NCBI GenBank assembly: GCA_031292175.1
Contig: JARLHQ010000009.1
Span: 1 to 39,979, forward strand
DNA from: Humidesulfovibrio sp.
GTDB taxonomy: Bacteria > Desulfobacterota > Desulfovibrionia > Desulfovibrionales > Desulfovibrionaceae
Direction of reading: 5' to 3'
DNA length: 39,979 bases
The position numbers and the translations under genes are program-made. The number at the start of each line of letters is the position of its first letter. The first letter of the stretch is position 1. Positions 18,322-26,265 of this stretch are shown here, piece by piece. The notes beneath the pieces were generated by a model that saw nothing but the letters and a program-made list of their open reading frames with translations, was not told the DNA's origin and did not search any database.

Positions 18322-19785
18322 ATGATTTTACACGAGGCTATTAGCTTGAAAAATAAAGCGGATACGGAACTTGTTCTGTTCATCCCCGCCGCTCAGACGG
18401 CGCGTCTCTATCCCTTCCTCGAAGCGGCCGCACAAGGGCGAGCCAAGATTCTGCGCGACAAGGCGCTGCACAGTCTTGATCTTTCCTCCCTCTGTTGTCT
18501 GAATATATCCATGCATGGTTCGGGGGAGAGGGTGCGCACTCCCATGGTCTATCCCTTCATGCGGACGGAGAGGTTCAATTTTGAAACACCGAAACGGGCG
18601 CCCCACGAACTTTCTGGACCGGACTGGATGGTACTTGGCGGCAACGGGGAAGACCTGGGACGTTTTGTGGCCCAGGCCTTGACGACCAGGATTAAGGACG
18701 GAGAGCAGCCAACCTTACGCATAAGGCCCTACGCCAGCCTGTGCGGCTCCCTGCCCCAGGAGCCGCAGCCAAGCGATACCCCTTTCATCTTTCGAAAGAG
18801 CTCAAAGAACACCAATCACCCGGTTTGGATCAAGAATTTACAGAGCTTGTCCAAGCTGCCAGAAGAGCGCTGGCCTGAGGTTGGCATTGCCAATACTGCG
18901 GATTTGATTGGTGTCTTTGATGAGGCCCTGGCGCGGATAGCGCCTCCTGCACCTCGGCTTATTCTGGACTTGGGGTGTGGCCTGGGGCAGATCGCCCGAA
19001 CTCTGGCCCAGCGTTATCCCGACGCCGTGGTCGTTGGCATGGACGCAAGCGCCGAGGCCATTGCTGTGGCAAACCAGGCGTTTTGTCTGCCCAACTTGCG
19101 CTACTGCGTGGTGGACTTCTCTCGCCCTCTGAGTTTCCCCCAGGGAAGTGTGGACCTCATCGTGTCTACCAACGCACTGCCCTACGCCCGCGAGCAGCTG
19201 AAATTCTCGCGTGAACTCTTCACCCTGCTGTCTCCGCAGGGGCTCTTGCTGAACCACTGTCGGGCTGAAGAAGCGCATTTGTTCTGGGATTTCCCATTGA
19301 GCCTGCTCTTGCCTAGCAACACCCAGTTGTTTTTGTCCGACTGGTTCTTCGCCGCGCGCGAGTCGAACCGCAACACGGAAGTGTTGAGTGTGCCCTTGGG
19401 CATGAGCGCTCAATATTTCCAGCCCAACCAGGCCAAGGCCTTTGCCGAGTCCCTGAACTCTTTTGCCGAAATCCATCGCCATGACGGCCCCGGACCCTAT
19501 GCGCCCTGGACCTCTCATGTGTTTTTGGCCCACAGCAACCAGGCTCAAGCCTCTGCCGAGGATGCCTTGCCTTTGGCCCATAATCATTTGGCGCGCCTAA
19601 GCCAAGTTCTGAACGCCATGAGCGAGGCTCCACGCCAGATTCAGGTTGCCGCTGTTTTGGCTTGGGTCTGCACTTCAAAAATGCTGGAAGTTCTGCCAGA
19701 GGCTTTGGAGTTCTTTGCGGCAGTTCTGCCAGGAAGTGCGCCGGTGTTGAAGCACGCGCTGGCAGCGAGCTTTAAGGCTAAATAA
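18322..19785 (+). CDS. SAM-dependent methyltransferase with unrecognised N-terminal domain
   Basis: The 487-residue product has a class I methyltransferase core starting with motif I LILDLGCGLGQIARTL (about residues 214-229), then VVGMDASAEAIAVANQ, VVDFSRPLSFPQGSVDLIVS and LLSPQGLLLNH. About 190 residues before it and 150 after it are not recognised. The C-terminal part is helical (QVAAVLAWVCTSKMLEVLPE). No SD precedes the ATG and the upstream DNA is AT-rich. Codon use is less G/C-biased than in the flanking operons, which suggests transfer. It is followed after 338 bp by a radical SAM gene on the same strand. The substrate is unknown; a peptide or glycan target would fit a radical SAM partner (inference). 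Confidence 0.8.
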   Translation: MILHEAISLKNKADTELVLFIPAAQTARLYPFLEAAAQGRAKILRDKALHSLDLSSLCCLNISMHGSGERVRTPMVYPFMRTERFNFETPKRAPHELSGPDWMVLGGNGEDLGRFVAQALTTRIKDGEQPTLRIRPYASLCGSLPQEPQPSDTPFIFRKSSKNTNHPVWIKNLQSLSKLPEERWPEVGIANTADLIGVFDEALARIAPPAPRLILDLGCGLGQIARTLAQRYPDAVVVGMDASAEAIAVANQAFCLPNLRYCVVDFSRPLSFPQGSVDLIVSTNALPYAREQLKFSRELFTLLSPQGLLLNHCRAEEAHLFWDFPLSLLLPSNTQLFLSDWFFAARESNRNTEVLSVPLGMSAQYFQPNQAKAFAESLNSFAEIHRHDGPGPYAPWTSHVFLAHSNQAQASAEDALPLAHNHLARLSQVLNAMSEAPRQIQVAAVLAWVCTSKMLEVLPEALEFFAAVLPGSAPVLKHALAASFKAK

Positions 19786-20123
19786 TGGTCGGGCACGGGA
19801 ACTGCAATGAGAATTTAGCTGCTTGAGCAGTGTGACGGCCTGATCGGGGATGTAGATTTATCCAGCAGGAATGGTTGGTGATAATTGGTTATTCGAAAAG
19901 GCTGGAGCGTCCAGCTGACAGGAAGCTACTCGGCTGGATACAATGGCTTGCCACTCCACTTCGCCGGAGGGCTTGTCCTCTGCGCGTGGGTTAAAAATTG
20001 CATGGATTAGCCATGACGGTTTGCGTCCAACCGGGCACCCGAGCAGTAATGCCGGGAGAACGGAGTCCCCCTTTCTGGAATATAATCTGACAGCCCGAGA
20101 AAGGCCCAGCATAGAGGAAGTAT
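19786..20123 (+). other. 338-bp spacer between methyltransferase and radical SAM genes
   Basis: No convincing gene is seen. A 77-codon ORF (19943-20176) runs into the radical SAM gene, lacks an SD and looks incidental. A perfect TATAAT sits at 20081-20086 with a poor -35 17 nt upstream, about 38 nt before the radical SAM start, so the second gene may have its own promoter. Confidence 0.45.
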
Positions 20124-21215
20124 ATGCATCAGTTGGCGGAATTGAAGCACAAGAATCATCAACTGCTCACGCATGAAGCTTTGCACAACATTGGCCGGGT
20201 TGAGTCATTTCCCTCGCTCGTGTCCATCACTGCCCTGGAAGAGTGCAACTATCGCTGCGTCATGTGTACGCAAGAGCATAGGTCTACAGCCCAGATCAGC
20301 GCAACTGGCCTCAAGCAGATCGAATTGGCACTGCCCTATGCGGACCAAGTCTGCATCACCGGCGGCGAGCCCTTTCTTTATGAACACATCGATCAATTTT
20401 TTCATCTTTGCCACCAGGGCCAGTGCGCACCCATTGTGCAGACCAATGGTTCCCTGCTTAAGGAGCGGCAATGCCGCATGCTGCTCAAGTGCGGCACTTC
20501 CGTTGTCAAAGTTAGTTGCGACGGGGCCACGCCGACGACGTATAACCGTATACGGCGGGGGGGAGACTTCCTGAATTTGATTGGCAACATAAAGCGGTTG
20601 ACGGCCTTGAAGACCGCACGAGGCAGGCGCTTGCCCCTGCTGGAGTTCAACTTTGTGGCCATGCGCTCGAACATTGAGGAACTGACCCAGCTGACGTATT
20701 TGGCTAGCAAAATAGGTGTCAGGGCTATCAACGTGTTTCTGCTCAGCGCCGAGACCGAAGATATGGCGCGTGAGTCCCTGTATTTTTACCCGGAGTTAGC
20801 GGACAAGGAGTTCTTGCGCGCGGTGGAGGCGGGGGCGCTGCACGGAGTCGTAGTGAACATTCCTCCTCTGTTTTCTGAGAAACCGGTGTTTGCGCAGTCG
20901 GCCAGCCAGACGCAGCGTTGCACGGCGCCCTGGCGCACCATGACGGTGAACGTGGACGGTTCCGTGGCCATCTGTTGCGGTGGTGCAGGTGTGGCCGGGA
21001 ACCTCAACACTCATAGCTTTACTGAAGTCTGGAACCATCCCCTGAGGCGCAAGGTGCGGGAGACCGTGAACACGGAGAATGAGTTGTCCTGCTGCCGCAA
21101 CTGCCGCCAAGGACGCCCGGTGACTGATCAGATCGCTGCGCATATCCCTGACCCGGAACTGGCCCAGAGGACCATGGCCTATTTTGTACGCATGGCAGGA
21201 GGCTTGCCGGGTTGA
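20124..21215 (+). CDS. Radical SAM/SPASM protein
   Basis: The 363-residue product has the radical SAM cluster motif CNYRCVMC (CxxxCxxC, about residues 38-45), the SAM-binding ITGGEPFLY, and a C-terminal SPASM-like region with RCTAPWRTMTVNVDGSVAICC, GNLNTHSFTEVWNHPLRR and ELSCCRNCRQGRP. The C-terminal cysteines should hold one or more extra 4Fe-4S clusters. This class modifies peptides, proteins or small metabolites, or oxidises sulfatase-type side chains. GAGGAAG precedes the ATG. Its neighbour is the unusual methyltransferase; no sulfatase or obvious precursor gene is adjacent, so the substrate is open. Confidence 0.88.
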   Translation: MHQLAELKHKNHQLLTHEALHNIGRVESFPSLVSITALEECNYRCVMCTQEHRSTAQISATGLKQIELALPYADQVCITGGEPFLYEHIDQFFHLCHQGQCAPIVQTNGSLLKERQCRMLLKCGTSVVKVSCDGATPTTYNRIRRGGDFLNLIGNIKRLTALKTARGRRLPLLEFNFVAMRSNIEELTQLTYLASKIGVRAINVFLLSAETEDMARESLYFYPELADKEFLRAVEAGALHGVVVNIPPLFSEKPVFAQSASQTQRCTAPWRTMTVNVDGSVAICCGGAGVAGNLNTHSFTEVWNHPLRRKVRETVNTENELSCCRNCRQGRPVTDQIAAHIPDPELAQRTMAYFVRMAGGLPG

Positions 21216-21457
21216 ACCCTACAGGTTCTCGAGGTCTTTACCAATAAAGCCCAAAAACGTTCAATTCTGTTCATGCAGTGAGCTTCACCCGATTTTTAAT
21301 CCAGGCATTAGGTGAGCAGCCGGCACTTCGTTTGGCCAGCCAAACCGGGCAATTGATCCATCTTGGCACCTATCACGTTGGTGGTGTTAAGGGTGGTTTA
21401 TTTGTCTTTGTTGCGGAGTGCGGGGCAGCGCTCCCCATTGCCGTCTCTCTTCCCGCC

Positions 21458-22384
21458 TCACTCGCCCCTCCCGGCCCGGGCCTTGCCCGCTCTGGTCTGG
21501 CCCAGCACAACGCCCGCCAGGATGAGCGCGCAGGCGAACATCTGCGCCGGGGCCAGGGTCTCGCCCAGCATGAGCCAGCCCGTCAGCACAGCCACCAGCG
21601 GCACGAGGTTGATGGCCGCCGCCGCCTGGGCCGAGGCCAACCGGACCACGGCCTGGTTATAAAGACCAAAGCCGCCCAGCGTGACCACGCAGCCCAGGTA
21701 GGCCACGCCCAGCCAGGCGCGCAAAGGCACGGCGCTGGCGGACAGGGCGGGGTGGGCGAGCCAGCCGAACTCGGTCCAGAGTGCTCCAGGCAGGAAGAAA
21801 AGCGCCCCGGCGAAGACTTGCAGCCCCGTGAGCTGCCAGGAATTGTAGCGGCTGGACAGGTGCTTGAGTACAAGCATGTAGCCGCTGGCGCAGCACATGG
21901 CGAGCAGCTCCAGGAAGTTGCCCAGGGCCGGACTCGGCGCGCCGGTTGCGACCGCGCCGCCCAGGGACAGCCAGATGACCCCCGCCAGGGACAGCGCGAT
22001 GCCCAGGACCATGCGGGCGGAGAGGGGCTCGCGCAGGAAGGCCCAGGCCCCTGCGGCCACCAGGAGCGGCACCAGGGACGAGATCATGCCCGCCTGGGCC
22101 GAGGTGGTGAGGGTGACGGCGAAGCCTTCGAGCAGAAAGTACAGGCAGGGCTGGAGCAGGCTCACCAGGGCCAGCCATTTGAGGTCGCCGGGCGCTCGCC
22201 CTGCCTTGGGCACGCGGTTCCAGCAGAGGGCCATGATGCCGGAGGCCATCGTCATGCGCAGGAACACCACCGCCAGCGGTCCGAAGCCGGTCAGGGCGAA
22301 TTTCATGGCCATGAAGCTGGTGCCCCAGAGGAGCACGGCCCCGGCCAGGCACAGGTAGGGGAGGAGTGGGCGGTTTTTAGTCAT
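21458..22384 (-). CDS. EamA/DMT-family transporter
   Basis: The 308-residue product has the drug/metabolite transporter layout: about ten TM segments in two EamA repeats, the first with AGAVLLWGTSFMAMKFAL and the second with YLGCVVTLGGFGLYNQAV and INLVPLVAVLTGWLMLGE. Members export amino acids or other metabolites. I start at ATG 22384, where the EamA domain begins; no strong SD is visible. It lies 73 nt behind an AraC-type regulator on the same strand, a common arrangement in which the regulator controls the exporter. Confidence 0.88.
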   Translation of the reverse strand: MTKNRPLLPYLCLAGAVLLWGTSFMAMKFALTGFGPLAVVFLRMTMASGIMALCWNRVPKAGRAPGDLKWLALVSLLQPCLYFLLEGFAVTLTTSAQAGMISSLVPLLVAAGAWAFLREPLSARMVLGIALSLAGVIWLSLGGAVATGAPSPALGNFLELLAMCCASGYMLVLKHLSSRYNSWQLTGLQVFAGALFFLPGALWTEFGWLAHPALSASAVPLRAWLGVAYLGCVVTLGGFGLYNQAVVRLASAQAAAAINLVPLVAVLTGWLMLGETLAPAQMFACALILAGVVLGQTRAGKARAGRGE

Positions 22385-22457
22385 GGCCACAGCATGGCGC
22401 AAAACGCGGCGGACGTATGGAACGAAATTGCGGTCTGGCCTGGAGGAGGAGGAAAAG

Positions 22458-23345
22458 TCACAAGCCTTGGGCCGCAGGCCAAGCGTCGCAGGGCTTGCTT
22501 TCCATGTACTGGCGCGGCGTGGCTCCCGTAAACTGGCGGAAGCAGCGCGAGAAATGGCTCTGGTCGGCGAAGCCCGCGTCCAGTGCGGTCTGGCTGATGG
22601 GCACGCCTTCCACCAGCAAGGTTTTGGCATGCTCGATGGCCTGTTGCAGCTGATAGGCGTGGGGCGGCAGCCCGGTGGCGGACTTGAACACGCGCAGGAA
22701 ATGATGCCGCGAGAGCCCAACCTGGCCAGCCAGCTCTTCGAGCGGCAGCCAGACGCCGGGGCTGGCTGCGATGGCTTGCCGGGCCAAGGCGACGGCAGGA
22801 TTTTGCGCGTCCAGCCGGGGCAGGGTGGGCGTGGCGTGGCGCGTCACCAGTTCGCGCAGACAGGCCATGAGCAGGGCCTGCTTTTCGCGCACCGGCGCAC
22901 CCCAGACAAAGGCCTCATGCAGGTCGCGCCAGGCGGCGAAGAGTTCGGGATCGTCCAGCACGGGCCGGTGAAAGCGGGGCGGTGGACCGGGGGGCATCCC
23001 TGTTGCTCCGGCTGGTCTGGCGGCTCGGGCGGTCCCGGCCAGCCAACCCGGCGCAAGGGCCAGGAGCCGGTAGGAAAAAATATTGCCTGCCTCGGGGTTG
23101 CAGGCGTGCGGGGTCTCGGCTTCGATGACAACGATCTGCCCGGCCTGGGCGGTGTGACGGCGTTCCAGGCGTCCAGCGCCAAGGGTGAAGCAGGTGCGGC
23201 CAGCCTCGACCAGGGACACAATGCAGGCTTGATGGGTGTGGGTGCGGAAGGTGCTCTTTGTGTACGTGGAACTGCGCGCCTCGACGCCGGGAAGGGCGGG
23301 GTCGCGCCAAAAGCGGACGTCGGCGTGCAGTGGGGTGCCCGCCAT
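22458..23345 (-). CDS. AraC-family transcriptional regulator
   Basis: The 295-residue product has an AraC-type cupin-like ligand domain (HTHQACIVSLVEAGRTCF, IVVIEAETPHACNPEAG) and a C-terminal double helix-turn-helix (about residues 190-290): LEELAGQVGLSRHHFLRVFK, then GFADQSHFSRCFRQFTGATP and RQYME. It is followed by a DMT exporter, its likely target. It begins 8 nt after the stop of a secreted-protein gene, so the three minus-strand genes could form one transcript. Confidence 0.92.
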   Translation of the reverse strand: MAGTPLHADVRFWRDPALPGVEARSSTYTKSTFRTHTHQACIVSLVEAGRTCFTLGAGRLERRHTAQAGQIVVIEAETPHACNPEAGNIFSYRLLALAPGWLAGTARAARPAGATGMPPGPPPRFHRPVLDDPELFAAWRDLHEAFVWGAPVREKQALLMACLRELVTRHATPTLPRLDAQNPAVALARQAIAASPGVWLPLEELAGQVGLSRHHFLRVFKSATGLPPHAYQLQQAIEHAKTLLVEGVPISQTALDAGFADQSHFSRCFRQFTGATPRQYMESKPCDAWPAAQGL

Positions 23346-23353
23346 GGCCGGGG

Positions 23354-23875
23354 CTAGTTCCAGCCGCCGCCGCGCTTGGAGGTGTAGATCAGGCGGCTGG
23401 CTTTTTCGCTTACAGGCTCGAAATGGCCTTTGCGGCAGGCTTCGGGGCTCTTGCCCACGCTTTCCAGCACCTGCTCCTTGTAGATGAGATTGCCCACATA
23501 GTACTGTGGGTTGTTGCTGGAGCGGCGCACCTGGCAGACCACGCCGGGCAGGTCGATGGCGCGGTAGCTGGCATGGTAGAGCCCGTCCGAGCCTCTGTGG
23601 ATCATCATCTGCTGGCGGCCGCCGAGGATGTTGGCGTTCATGCGCTCCACCTGATTGCGGGCGAAGCTGGTGAAGAGTTCGTGCTCGCGCACCAGATCCT
23701 TGTCCAGATAGGCGGGCAGGGCTTCCTGCTGCTCGCCAGGCTGCTGGACCTCATTCTGTTCCTGCTCGCCCAGGGAGGCCAGCAGGGGCGCGTGCTGCGC
23801 TCCGGCTTGGGCCGCGAAGGGCAGGGACAGACAGAAAAGCAGGGTGAGGAAAGACAGCAGGGCTCTGCGGCGCAT
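23354..23875 (-). CDS. Secreted protein of unknown function
   Basis: The 173-residue product has a signal peptide (LLSFLTLLFCLSLPFAAQA, predicted cut AQA|G), a Gln/Glu-rich stretch (residues 36-52) and a basic C-terminal domain with two cysteines (VVCQVRRSS and SPEACRKGHFEP). I do not recognise the family. It lies directly upstream of the AraC gene and behind a strong hairpin after the VWA-OmpA gene. A periplasmic location is likely. Confidence 0.7.
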   Translation of the reverse strand: MRRRALLSFLTLLFCLSLPFAAQAGAQHAPLLASLGEQEQNEVQQPGEQQEALPAYLDKDLVREHELFTSFARNQVERMNANILGGRQQMMIHRGSDGLYHASYRAIDLPGVVCQVRRSSNNPQYYVGNLIYKEQVLESVGKSPEACRKGHFEPVSEKASRLIYTSKRGGGWN

Positions 23876-23896
23876 GGGCGAGACTCCATTCAGATT

Positions 23897-23929
23897 CGGG
23901 GTTGCGGGACAGTCTGCCCCGCAACCCCG
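23897..23929 (-). terminator. Perfect 12-bp hairpin after VWA-OmpA gene
   Basis: CGGGGTTGCGGG (23897-23908) pairs perfectly with CCCGCAACCCCG (23918-23929) across a 9-nt loop. It lies between the VWA-OmpA stop and the next minus-strand gene. The T run is poor on both strands, so it may be a transcript-end stabiliser or a weak terminator. Confidence 0.55.
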
Positions 23930-23943
23930 GTTTGGTCAAGCGG

Positions 23944-24990
23944 CTAGATGTTGCGGATCTCCACGCGACGGTTCAGGTGGCGACCCTCTTCGGTCTTGTT
24001 GTCGAACTTGGGCTCCAACTTGCCCTTGCCCACGACCTCCATGCGGTTGGCGGGATAGCCGTGGTCGGAGAGCCACTTGGCCACCGAGCCGGCGCGGCGT
24101 TCAGAGAGCTTCTGGTTGTACGGGATGCCACCAATGTTGTCGGTGTGGCCTTCGATGACGAACTTCTGGCAGGAGGATTCCTTGAGGATGGTCAGGGCCT
24201 GCTCCAGGGCGGGCTCCATCTCCTTGGTGATCTGGTACTTGTTGAAGTCGAAGTTCAGGTTGCCGAAGGTGATGGTTTCGCACTGGGCCGTGGTGATGGA
24301 GCGGGAAGGCGCGGCGCCGGGCACGACATCATAGAACACGTCATGCACATACTGCTTCAGCGCCGCCGGGTTGTTCAGAGCCGCTGGGTCGCCCGCCACG
24401 GAGCAACGGCTGATGGCGCGGATTTCGTCGACAACCATGCGGCCGTGGGCGGTGTCGGCATAGCTGACCACGTGGATGCAGAGGTTGGGATACTTGGCGT
24501 ACAGCGCCTTGGCCTCCGCCACGGGGTCGGAGCCGTAGTTGGAGTCGCCATCGGTGAAGATGATGAGCGCGGTCTTGCCGGGCAGGCCGGACAGGATGGG
24601 GTCGAGATCCTGCAGGCCCATGGCCATGGGTGTGTTGCGTCCGTAAATTTCATAGTTGGTCTGGATGGGCGCGATGGCCTTGGCCACGGCGGCCTTGCTG
24701 AAGACCGTGGGGGCCAGCAGCGTGGAATTCGGGGCGAAGGTGGCCACGGCGCTCTTGTAGCCCAGCTCTGGTATCTCGGCGTTCAAGCGGCCGATAAGTT
24801 CCTTGGCGTGCTTGATCTTCACCGTCTTCAGCGCGTCGCTGGTCATGGCCATGGAGCCAGAGTAGTCGACGAGGAGGATGAAGTTGTCCACTTTGGGCTT
24901 CAAGGTCTCTGCGGGGGCTTGGGCAGCCAGGACCAGGGCCATGAGCGCGGCCAGGAGGACGCTACTCAGAATGCGTTTTTTAATGCTCAT
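23944..24990 (-). CDS. VWA-OmpA fusion envelope protein
   Basis: The 348-residue product has a signal peptide (KRILSSVLLAALMALVLAA), a von Willebrand A domain with MIDAS DYSGSMA and IIFTDGDSNYG, and a C-terminal OmpA peptidoglycan-binding domain (IEGHTDNIGGIPYNQKLSER, then NRRVEIRNI). It should sit in the periplasm bound to peptidoglycan and use its VWA domain to bind partners with a metal ion. ATGs occur at 24996 and 24990; the first is only 1 nt from AAGGAG, the second 7 nt, so I use 24990. No lipobox is seen. Confidence 0.9.
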   Translation of the reverse strand: MSIKKRILSSVLLAALMALVLAAQAPAETLKPKVDNFILLVDYSGSMAMTSDALKTVKIKHAKELIGRLNAEIPELGYKSAVATFAPNSTLLAPTVFSKAAVAKAIAPIQTNYEIYGRNTPMAMGLQDLDPILSGLPGKTALIIFTDGDSNYGSDPVAEAKALYAKYPNLCIHVVSYADTAHGRMVVDEIRAISRCSVAGDPAALNNPAALKQYVHDVFYDVVPGAAPSRSITTAQCETITFGNLNFDFNKYQITKEMEPALEQALTILKESSCQKFVIEGHTDNIGGIPYNQKLSERRAGSVAKWLSDHGYPANRMEVVGKGKLEPKFDNKTEEGRHLNRRVEIRNI

Positions 24991-25141
24991 CGACATGCTC
25001 CTTGGATTCTTTGTGAGTTGGAGAAGGGGTTGCGTAAATTTTGGGCAATCCTGCAACTGATGCATTCATACGTAATGTCGTTGTGGTTGGCAACAGAATG
25101 CGCGGAGAATGTTTCAATCAAGGCGCCTGTCGTGTTGGCGG

Positions 25142-25170
25142 TTGCCAACTGGGCGCGGAGCGGCTAGCAT
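25142..25170 (+). promoter_or_regulatory. Promoter for the hldD block
   Basis: TTGCCA (25142-25147), an exact 17-nt spacer and TAGCAT (25165-25170) lie 85 nt before hldD. The -35 overlaps an inverted repeat GTTGGC-GGTT-GCCAAC, and a further GTTGGCAAC copy lies near 25086-25094, so a repressor site is possible. Confidence 0.5.
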
Positions 25171-25254
25171 TAAGGGTTCTTGTACGCGTCCAGCCCGGGT
25201 TGCTGGGCCATTTTCGTCCCGCCTGGCTGGGCACAACCGTCAAGGAGCCGACTT

Positions 25255-26241
25255 ATGTATATCGTCACCGGAGGCGCGGGTTTCATTGGCAGCGCCATGA
25301 TCTGGAAACTGAACCAGATGGGCATTGACGACATCCTGGTGGTGGATAACCTGACTTCCTCGGACAAGTGGAAGAATCTCGTGAACCTGCGCTACACGGA
25401 TTATCTGCACCGCGACCACTTCCTCAAAATGGTTGCGGGCGACGGTGATCCTTTCGAAACCCAGGGCGTCGTGCACATGGGGGCCTGTTCCAGCACCACG
25501 GAGAAAGACGCCGACTTCCTCATGGAGAACAACACCCGGTACACCCAGGTGCTGTGCCGCTTCGCCTTGAACAACGGGGCGCGTTTTGTGAACGCCTCCA
25601 GCGCGGCCACCTACGGCGGCGGAGAATTCGGCTTTTCCGACGACCATGCGGGCATCGGCCGGCTTAAGCCATTGAACATGTACGGTTACTCCAAGCAGCT
25701 CTTCGACCTCTGGGCTTTGCGCGCCGGGGTGCTCGACCAGATCGCCAGCATCAAGTTCTTCAACGTCTTCGGCCCCAACGAATACCATAAGGGCGACATG
25801 CGGAGCGTCATCTGCAAAGCCCACCGCCAGATCAAGGACGAGGGCCTCATGCGCCTGTTCCGCTCCTACCGCCCGGAGTACCCGGACGGCGGCCAGATGC
25901 GCGATTTTGTCTACATCAAGGACTGCGTGGACATCCTCTGGTGGCTCCTGGAACACCCGGAGGCAGGCGGCGTGCTCAATGTTGGCACCGGAATTGCTCG
26001 TACCTGGAACGACTTGGCCAACGCGGTGTTCGCGGCCATGGGGAAGCCGTCCAGGATCGAGTACATTGAGATGCCCGAGATCATCCGCGACAAGTACCAG
26101 TACCTGACCCGCGCGGAGATGGGGAAGCTTAGAACCTTGGGCTACACCGCTCCGTTCATGAGTCTTGAGGACGCGGTGAAGGATTATGTGACTGGGTACC
26201 TGGACATGGAAGATTCCTACCTGGACTCGCGCGCTGTTTAA
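25255..26241 (+). CDS. hldD: ADP-L-glycero-D-manno-heptose 6-epimerase
   Basis: The 328-residue product is an extended SDR enzyme. It has the NAD(P)-binding TGGAGFIGSAM, the family-specific GACSSTTEKD, the catalytic Tyr-x3-Lys in MYGYSKQLFD and the substrate region EYPDGGQMRDFVYIKD. It converts ADP-D-glycero-D-manno-heptose to the L-glycero form for the LPS inner core. CAAGGAG supports the ATG at 25255; an upstream in-frame ATG at 25180 has none. It starts the envelope-repair block followed by lptD and mutL. Confidence 0.95.
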   Translation: MYIVTGGAGFIGSAMIWKLNQMGIDDILVVDNLTSSDKWKNLVNLRYTDYLHRDHFLKMVAGDGDPFETQGVVHMGACSSTTEKDADFLMENNTRYTQVLCRFALNNGARFVNASSAATYGGGEFGFSDDHAGIGRLKPLNMYGYSKQLFDLWALRAGVLDQIASIKFFNVFGPNEYHKGDMRSVICKAHRQIKDEGLMRLFRSYRPEYPDGGQMRDFVYIKDCVDILWWLLEHPEAGGVLNVGTGIARTWNDLANAVFAAMGKPSRIEYIEMPEIIRDKYQYLTRAEMGKLRTLGYTAPFMSLEDAVKDYVTGYLDMEDSYLDSRAV

Positions 26242-26265
26242 AAAAGTGACAAGGACGTCAACGGT

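Noticed and set aside
19943..20176. 77-codon ORF as a precursor peptide for the radical SAM enzyme
   Set aside because: No SD, overlaps the radical SAM start by 53 nt, and lacks the core/leader look of known precursors.
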